From Clostridiales bacterium (GTDB lineage Bacteria > Bacillota > Clostridia > Christensenellales > Borkfalkiaceae), in the NCBI GenBank assembly GCA_015069495.1, contig SVIN01000017.1, forward strand, positions 1 through 37,786: a stretch of DNA of 37,786 bases, written 5' to 3'. Each line of letters opens with the position of its first letter. Positions within the stretch are counted from its first letter, which is position 1. Positions 32,703-37,786 of this stretch are shown here, one piece after another. The translations under genes were made by a program, and so were the position numbers. Under the pieces are notes generated by a model. It was not told where the DNA came from and searched no databases. It saw nothing but the letters and a program-made list of their open reading frames with translations.

Positions 32703-34583
32703 ATGTCAAATAAAGAAATGACTTTTCTTGAATATGCCGCAGATGCGGTGGTTGTAGGCGCAGGGCACGCAGGTTGCGAAGCCGCCCTTGCTTTGGCGCG
32801 CACCGGTATCAAAACCGCCCTTTTAACCCTCAACCTTGACAGCATCGCATTTCTCCCCTGCAACCCCTCTATCGGCGGTACGGCAAAAGGGCATTTGGTT
32901 CGTGAGATCGACGCACTTGGCGGGGAAATGGGGATTGTCGCAGACAACACCGCTTTGCAAATCCGTATGCTCAACGTGGGCAAGGGCGCGGCGGTACAAT
33001 CGCTCCGCGCGCAATCGGATAAAAACGCTTATCACCGTGAAATGAAACAAGTGTTGGAAAACACCGAAAATCTCCGTATCATCCAAGCGGAAGCGACGGA
33101 AATTTTGACCGAAAACGGCAAATGTACGGGGGTCAAAACCCAATACGGCGGTATCATCACTTGCCAAGCCGTGATTCTTTGTACGGGGGTTTATCTCAAC
33201 GGGGAAACCATCACGGGACACGTGGTGCAAAAATCGGGTCCAAACGGCTTTGCCCCCGCCAATCATTTGACGGAAAGTTTGATAAAGCTGGGCTTTAACG
33301 TGCGCCGTTTCAAAACAGGTACGCCTGCACGTGTGGATCGCAGGACGGTGGATTTTTCTAAGTGCGAAGTGCAAAACGGAGATACGGATATCTATCCTTT
33401 CTCCTTTATGCACGATACTCCGCCTGAAAATAAACTCCCTTGCTACCTCACTTATACCAACTTAACCACGCATCAAATCATCAACGACAACCTTGACCGT
33501 TCCCCTCTTTATGACGGTACAATTTTATCGGCGGGACCTCGGTACTGCCCGTCCATTGAAACCAAAGTCGTACGCTTTAAGGACAAGGAGCGCCATCAAA
33601 TTTTCATCGAACCCGAGGGCGCGGACACCCATGAAATGTACGTGCAAGGTATGTCCACTTCTATGCCCCACGACGTGCAACGCGCTATGTATGCGTCCGT
33701 TGCAGGTTTGGAAAATGCAGACATTATGCGTTATGGTTACGCCATTGAATACGATTGCATCGATACCTTAGACGTGTTGCCAACGTTAGAATTTAAAAAG
33801 GTTGAAGGTGTTTACACCGCAGGTCAAATCAACGGGACTTCGGGTTATGAAGAAGCCGCCGCGCAAGGCTTGATGGCAGGTTTGAACGCCTCGCTGAAAC
33901 TTCGCGGGCTGCCTCCGTTCACTCTGCGCCGTGACGAAGCGTATATCGGTGTACTCATCGACGATTTGGTCACCAAAGGGACGGATGAACCCTACCGTAT
34001 GATGACTTCACGTGCGGAACATCGTATTTACCTGCGCCAAGACAACGCCGATTTCCGTTTAACTGAAAAAGGAAAAACGGTTGGGTTGGTCACCGAGGAA
34101 CGCTACAATCGCTATCTTGCCCGTAAGGAAAAATACGAGCAATTGTTGGCTTCGTTACAGACACGGGTGCCTCAAAAGGACGCAGCGCCCTTCTTAGCGC
34201 GCTATGGCTACAGCGAACCATCCAGCAGTGTTTCCTATGCAGATATGATTAAACGCTCGGTACCCTTGAAGGATATCATGGAAGAATATCAGGTATTCAC
34301 CGAATATTCCAAAGACGTTTTGGAAACGGCTGAAATCACGGTCAAGTACGAGGGTTACCTCAAGCAAGGCTTTGACTTGATTGAAAAAGCAAAACGCTTG
34401 GAAGAAAAATTGTTACCCGACGACGTGGATTACACCCAAATCAAAGGTCTGCGCTTGGAAGCGCAGGAGAAACTCAACCGCATCCGTCCTTTTAATCTTG
34501 GACAAGCGGGAAGAATTTCAGGGGTCAACCCTGCGGACGTTTCCGTCCTTATGGTTTGGCTTGCCACCCGAAACGAACGTTAA
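32703..34583 (+). CDS. mnmG: tRNA uridine-5-carboxymethylaminomethyl modification enzyme MnmG (GidA)
   Basis: MnmG is the FAD enzyme that with MnmE makes cmnm5U34 in tRNAs. The 626 residues have the FAD motif VVGAGHAGCEAALALARTG (near 17-35), PSIGGTAKGHLVREIDALGGEMG, GTPARVDRRTVDFSKCE, the cysteine motif GPRYCPSIETK, GQINGTSGYEEAAAQGL and the C-terminal helical tail ending LKQGFDLIEKAKRLEEKLLPDDVDY...RPFNLGQAGRISGVNPADVSVLMVWL. AGGA is 6 bases before the ATG. Neighbouring rnpA, mnmE and rsmG of the classical origin region are absent. Probably co-transcribed with dnaA. Confidence 0.98.
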   Translation: MSNKEMTFLEYAADAVVVGAGHAGCEAALALARTGIKTALLTLNLDSIAFLPCNPSIGGTAKGHLVREIDALGGEMGIVADNTALQIRMLNVGKGAAVQSLRAQSDKNAYHREMKQVLENTENLRIIQAEATEILTENGKCTGVKTQYGGIITCQAVILCTGVYLNGETITGHVVQKSGPNGFAPANHLTESLIKLGFNVRRFKTGTPARVDRRTVDFSKCEVQNGDTDIYPFSFMHDTPPENKLPCYLTYTNLTTHQIINDNLDRSPLYDGTILSAGPRYCPSIETKVVRFKDKERHQIFIEPEGADTHEMYVQGMSTSMPHDVQRAMYASVAGLENADIMRYGYAIEYDCIDTLDVLPTLEFKKVEGVYTAGQINGTSGYEEAAAQGLMAGLNASLKLRGLPPFTLRRDEAYIGVLIDDLVTKGTDEPYRMMTSRAEHRIYLRQDNADFRLTEKGKTVGLVTEERYNRYLARKEKYEQLLASLQTRVPQKDAAPFLARYGYSEPSSSVSYADMIKRSVPLKDIMEEYQVFTEYSKDVLETAEITVKYEGYLKQGFDLIEKAKRLEEKLLPDDVDYTQIKGLRLEAQEKLNRIRPFNLGQAGRISGVNPADVSVLMVWLATRNER

Positions 34584-34588
34584 AAGAA

Positions 34589-34617
34589 AACGCCCGCGGC
34601 ATTTCACCGCGGGCGTT
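34589..34617. terminator. bidirectional terminator between mnmG and the zinc-ribbon gene
   Basis: The 11-bp stem AACGCCCGCGG/CCGCGGGCGTT (34589-34599 with 34607-34617) has a 7-base loop. T-rich sequence follows on both strands (TATTATAT on plus, TTCTTTT on minus), serving the two convergent genes. Confidence 0.9.
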
Positions 34618-34631
34618 ATTATATGCTTATA

Positions 34632-35420
34632 TTAAGAAAAAATAGGTAGAATGGATGGGTCGAGCAGGAATACCCCCGCCAACGCGACCGCAATGGAGAG
34701 ATAGAAAAATCCCTTTGCCGCCAATTCCAAACCGCTGTCTTCGGCAGACGTCTGCATGAAAATAGATCCTACAACAATCGGCCAACCGAATAAGATGATT
34801 TTAACCACGCCGCCTTTCCAAGACGCATAGCCGACAAAGAACGACGGCCAAAAAGACGAAAGTGCCCACCATACCAAGAAAATCGCAAGCACACTAACCA
34901 AGCGAAGCAAGGTAAACATCATCCCGCCTTCGCAAACGTTTTTCTTCGCGCCTCCGCGTTTGCTTGCAATCGACAAACCAATCAAGCAAAACGGCCAAGC
35001 CAAAATATCAATGAACATTGCCAAAATATACCCTATCCACGCCATGGCATTCCCTTGTTTGCGCGGGGTTTGAGGCTGTTGTGCTTGCTGTTGCTGTACA
35101 AGTGCAGGGTTGTAAGGATACAGCATCATTTGCTGATTTTCACTTTCTTCCTCGTAATCATCCTCGTACGATTGCCCGCCGACGGGGGTTACTACGTAAT
35201 CGTATTTTACATTGTAAGCATTCCCCTTCGCATCGTAATAACACGATTGCGTATTATTGTTGGGGTAAGGCGGATTATTTTGATAAGGAAGATTGGGATA
35301 ATTCGTGGTTCTGTACTGTGATAAAGCTGCTTCGCGCAATGCTGTGGGGTTATATCCACAGTATTTACATACGGTTGCATTGTCTTTATTCTTCTTTCCG
35401 CATTCCGCACATTGAATCAT
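34632..35420 (-). CDS. zinc-ribbon membrane protein of unknown function
   Basis: Not assigned to a named family. The 262 residues start MIQCAECGKKNKDNATVCKYCGYNP, a four-cysteine zinc ribbon (C4, C7, C18, C21). A flexible region rich in Asn, Pro, Tyr and Gln follows (residues ~30-120, with a QQQQAQQ run), then about four hydrophobic helices beginning AMAWIGYILAMFIDILAWPFCLIGL. The topology suggests a cytoplasmic ribbon tethered to a membrane domain. The ATG at 35420 is 9 bases after GGAGG; a GTG two codons upstream is too close to that site. It has its own near-consensus promoter, is convergent with mnmG, and shares its general plan with the next two genes but little sequence. Confidence 0.8.
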   Translation of the reverse strand: MIQCAECGKKNKDNATVCKYCGYNPTALREAALSQYRTTNYPNLPYQNNPPYPNNNTQSCYYDAKGNAYNVKYDYVVTPVGGQSYEDDYEEESENQQMMLYPYNPALVQQQQAQQPQTPRKQGNAMAWIGYILAMFIDILAWPFCLIGLSIASKRGGAKKNVCEGGMMFTLLRLVSVLAIFLVWWALSSFWPSFFVGYASWKGGVVKIILFGWPIVVGSIFMQTSAEDSGLELAAKGFFYLSIAVALAGVFLLDPSILPIFS

Positions 35421-35426
35421 GGCCAC

Positions 35427-35637
35427 ACTCCTCCTTTTAACATTTCAACACATTATAACATATACTCGGATAAAAGTCAATATATTCTTTTTACTTTTCA
35501 CAATAAAACAAGGCTAGGGCACATATTAAAATTACTTTTTGAGACTCTATCGCTACGCTCCAGAGTGACCATATACGAAAGTATTTTTTTCTACCCCTAT
35601 TAGAATTTTGGGTGAATTAAGCTAAACCGCCAACAAA
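35427..35637. other. intergenic region upstream of the 34632 zinc-ribbon gene
   Basis: It holds the promoter of that gene and a short inverted repeat (ACTCT...AGAGT around AGCGTAGCG, near 35541-35565). Nothing else is recognised. Confidence 0.4.
35452..35480 (-). promoter_or_regulatory. sigma-A promoter of the 34632 zinc-ribbon gene
   Basis: On the minus strand, TTGACT (35475-35480), a 17-base spacer and TATAAT (35452-35457), about 30 bases upstream of the start codon. Confidence 0.88.
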
Positions 35638-35676
35638 AAACCTGCCATGCAACTTTACATGACAGGTTTTTTTCAT
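35635..35676. terminator. bidirectional intrinsic terminator
   Basis: Stem AAACCTG-C-CATG/CATG-A-CAGGTTT (35638-35649 with 35658-35669), flanked by six A on the left and seven or more T on the right, so it can act on both strands. It ends the zinc-ribbon gene at 35678. Confidence 0.85.
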
Positions 35677-35677
35677 C

Positions 35678-36823
35678 TTAAGCTTCTACTGTTTTTCCCG
35701 TTTCTTCCTTTTGCTCTTTTACTCTTCTTCTGAAAATCAAGAACAAGAAACTAAGTACCACGCACGCACCGCCGATTGCCATCGGGATCATTTCTACCTG
35801 ATAACCGCCAAGGTTAAACAAGTTCATTTCCTTTAACAATGTTTCGGTCAACGTAGTGCCTTCACCCGTACCGATAAGCGCGGACATGGAAATCGTATAA
35901 TCCAAAAGCCCTGCACCGAGGAAGAACAAGGATCTGCGGACACGCTTGGGAGCGTTCGCTTTGGAGAACACTGCAAACAACGCATACAACACCGCAAATA
36001 CACCGCAAAGCGCCATGATGTAGACAGAAAGGTTATATGCCGTACCCGTTCCACCGTTGGAAACAAAGGCGGGCAATACGTTAAACAACGAACCTTCCGC
36101 ACTGAATACGTCCATCACCATCTTCAGCATGCTGTCATAGGAAGTACCTTGCAAGAGTGCACCGCTTCCTTGCGCCAATTCGGTAATCGCGTGCACGTCC
36201 AAGAACCCAAACGTGAATACACACAAACCAATCAAGAGGAGTGCAAACAAACGGCTTGCTATATTTTTAGGAACATCTTGTTCTATCTTATCTACCGCTT
36301 TCAGCGCAGCTTTCGCCCTCTGCTTTTGCGCCTTGGTCATCTTTTTCTCAGCTCTCGCCATCAAACGCTTCGCCGCCTTTTCCGCGCGCTTGCCGACCGC
36401 CGTTGCCAAATCGTCCGTATCTTCGGTTTTGGTTTCCGCTTTTACTTCGGTAGTTTCTGCAGGTTTCTGTTCGACAGGCTGTACCGTTTCTTGAACGGGC
36501 TGTTGCATGGGTTGCTGAACGGGTTGTTGAATGGGTGCCGTCGCAAATTGAATTTGCGAACCCATCGTGTAATTCGGCTGACCTTGCGCATTGGTCGAAA
36601 CGGGATACCACACGTTCGGATTTGCCGGATTAAACGTGTAGTAATTTACCCTCGGGGTATACGTAGGCACTGTAGGAGCCACCGTTACCGCAGGCGTTGC
36701 AGGCTGAACGGGCGCAGCGGGCGTTTCCGTCTCAGCAGGCGTTTCATACTTTGTCAAAAGGTCATACCCGCATTTCGCGCAGGTAGATTTTTTCATTTTT
36801 TTACCGCATTTTGGACATTTCAT
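35678..36823 (-). CDS. zinc-ribbon, lysine-rich, four-helix membrane protein
   Basis: No named family was recognised. The 381 residues begin MKCPKCGKKMKKSTCAKCGYDL, a zinc ribbon with two CxxC pairs. A Pro/Gln/Thr-rich segment follows (about 25-135, with PVQQPMQQPVQET repeats), then a charged Lys/Ala-rich helix (about 145-200, RAEKAAKRLMARAEKKMTKAQKQRAKAALKA), then about four transmembrane helices ending SFLFLIFRRRVKEQKEE. The ATG at 36823 is 9 bases after GGGGAG; an upstream frame extension is rejected. The membrane part is clearly related to the partial gene at 37065, so these are paralogues. It has a full-consensus promoter, so expression may be high. The function is unknown. Confidence 0.82.
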   Translation of the reverse strand: MKCPKCGKKMKKSTCAKCGYDLLTKYETPAETETPAAPVQPATPAVTVAPTVPTYTPRVNYYTFNPANPNVWYPVSTNAQGQPNYTMGSQIQFATAPIQQPVQQPMQQPVQETVQPVEQKPAETTEVKAETKTEDTDDLATAVGKRAEKAAKRLMARAEKKMTKAQKQRAKAALKAVDKIEQDVPKNIASRLFALLLIGLCVFTFGFLDVHAITELAQGSGALLQGTSYDSMLKMVMDVFSAEGSLFNVLPAFVSNGGTGTAYNLSVYIMALCGVFAVLYALFAVFSKANAPKRVRRSLFFLGAGLLDYTISMSALIGTGEGTTLTETLLKEMNLFNLGGYQVEMIPMAIGGACVVLSFLFLIFRRRVKEQKEETGKTVEA

Positions 36824-36860
36824 ATCTATGTCTCCCCTATAAGTTATGCCTATTTTAACC

Positions 36861-36889
36861 ATTATATCACATATCGTTCACAATGTCAA
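36861..36889 (-). promoter_or_regulatory. consensus sigma-A promoter of the 35678 gene
   Basis: On the minus strand, TTGACA (36884-36889) and TATAAT (36861-36866) are 17 bases apart, a full consensus match, 38 bases before the start codon. Confidence 0.92.
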
Positions 36890-37020
36890 TTATTTTAATA
36901 AAGTTATAAAGAAGTTTACAAATCGATTTCTGCACATAACTAAAGTATTATGATGACGACAAGCCGAAAAGCATTCAAAAAACGGCTTTTAGACTCATTC
37001 GGATTATATTGCTTTGGTTA

Positions 37021-37055
37021 AAAAAAATCTGCCCTTTCACAAAGAAAAGGCAGAT
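37021..37055 (-). terminator. intrinsic terminator of the 37065 gene
   Basis: Stem ATCTGCC...GGCAGAT (37027-37033 with 37049-37055), extended by TTTC/GAAA, followed by seven or more T on the minus strand, 10 bases after the stop codon. Confidence 0.88.
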
Positions 37056-37064
37056 ATCGTTGAT

Positions 37065-37786
37065 TTATTTATTTTTGTTTCTTCTTCTAAAAATCAAGAA
37101 CAAGAAGCTGAGCACAAAACAACCCGCGCCGATTACCAATGCATACATGTCAAAATCATACCCTACAAGGTTGATTACGTTCAAAGGACATTTGCATGCT
37201 ACCATTGCATCTGCGGAAGCCATAAGCAATGCCGTTGCTACCGCATAGAACAAGGCGCCAACGCTGAGGAAGAACAAGGATCTTCTAACACGCTTGGGTG
37301 CTTTCTTCTTGGAGAAGATTGCAAACAACGCATGAAGAGCCGCAAATGCTACACAAGCAATAAACACGTAAATGGACACGTTGTAAAGGTCTGCGCCTTC
37401 GCCTTTGCAATATGCGGGAAGAACGCCAAATGCCGTTGCATCCGATTTCAATGCCGCCATCAACATGGAAATAAGCGTTGCATTTTCGTGCGTATACGTC
37501 ACTTTACCATTGATAGACTCGATACTGGTAATGGCAGTAAAAGTCAACAGCGCCGCTACACCTGCGCACAATGCAATCAATACAAGTGCGAACAAACGGC
37601 TAAGCACGTTTTTGCGTACGGGCGTTGTTTCCAGGATAATCCCACCGTTTTTCTTTGCCGCTTTCTTAGCTTGTTTCGCTTCTTTTTTGGCAAGTTTTGC
37701 GGCTTTCTTTTCCGCTTTCTTTGCTGCTTTCTTTGCTTTTTTGCCTACAGGCGCAACGGGCGTTTCTTCTACCTGAGCGGGTGCGG
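37065..37786 (-). CDS. paralogous lysine-rich four-helix membrane protein, N-terminus beyond window
   Basis: A partial gene running off the right edge. The visible 239 or so residues start in an APAQVEETPVAPVG linker, then a strongly basic Lys/Ala stretch (KKAKKAAKKAEKKAAKLAKK), then about four hydrophobic helices. KNVLSRLFALVLIALC, KKAPKRVRRSLFFLSVGAL and SFLFLIFRRRNKNK match KNIASRLFALLLIGLC, ANAPKRVRRSLFFLGAGLL and SFLFLIFRRRVKEQ of the neighbour at 35678, so the two arose by duplication. An N-terminal zinc ribbon is expected outside the window. A GTG inside the frame at 37607 is not taken as the start because coding-like sequence continues upstream. The function is unknown. Confidence 0.8.
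   Translation of the reverse strand, partial: APAQVEETPVAPVGKKAKKAAKKAEKKAAKLAKKEAKQAKKAAKKNGGIILETTPVRKNVLSRLFALVLIALCAGVAALLTFTAITSIESINGKVTYTHENATLISMLMAALKSDATAFGVLPAYCKGEGADLYNVSIYVFIACVAFAALHALFAIFSKKKAPKRVRRSLFFLSVGALFYAVATALLMASADAMVACKCPLNVINLVGYDFDMYALVIGAGCFVLSFLFLIFRRRNKNK

Overview
The window looks like a chromosomal segment of an anaerobic, spore-forming Bacillota of class Clostridia, probably an uncultured gut-type lineage. The reasons are the spoIIGA-sigE-sigG block, an FMN-riboswitch-controlled ECF riboflavin transporter, a VanW protein, a BspA-like cysteine/leucine-rich-repeat lipoprotein and many consensus sigma-A promoters (TTGACA/17/TATAAT type). Base composition is moderate. 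Narrower taxonomy is a guess. Nearly all genes are on the minus strand; only dnaA and mnmG are on the plus strand. No tRNA, rRNA, CRISPR array, phage or transposase gene was seen.

Layout, left to right. 1-784: the N-terminal part of the GTPase Obg, cut by the window edge. 909-5888: a minus-strand operon tsaE-tsaB-rimI-alpha/beta hydrolase-membrane MurF-like ligase-ddl, covering tRNA t6A modification, acetylation and peptidoglycan precursor synthesis. Its promoter is placed so that tsaE would be leaderless. 5943-6766: ribU behind an FMN riboswitch and leader terminator. 6803-9139: a two-component system. 9140-9551: intergenic repeats and hairpins. 9552-14780: a 1742-residue BspA-like lipoprotein with about 20 cysteine repeats. 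14927-17702: spoIIGA-sigE-sigG-ylmC, with a sigma-F-type promoter before sigG and a Spo0A-box-like sequence before spoIIGA. 17781-26892: plsX-rnc-smc-ftsY-trmD-rbgA-rnhB-yraN, a compact housekeeping run for lipid synthesis, RNA processing, chromosome segregation, protein targeting and ribosome maturation. Several usual partners are missing from it (acpP, ffh, rpsP, rimM, rplS). 26893-27353: a duplicated array of small hairpins. 27354-31044: asnS, vanW and recF. 31174-34583: dnaA and mnmG, transcribed away from recF; the recF/dnaA gap is AT-rich. 34632-37786: three zinc-ribbon or zinc-ribbon-like membrane proteins, two of them paralogues.

The most unusual material is non-coding. One item is a family of short hairpins whose stem sequences differ but stay complementary, separated by the 8-mer GTGAATTG (26919-27323), with related hairpins after dnaA and after the BspA gene. 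Another is a MITE-like element with inverted ends whose right end forms the last codons of rnc, in a gene that also lacks one canonical RNase III catalytic aspartate. Others are an apparent ACG start codon in the hydrolase gene, paired operator-like palindromes at the asnS promoter, and a Spo0A-type box lying in a terminator hairpin upstream of spoIIGA.
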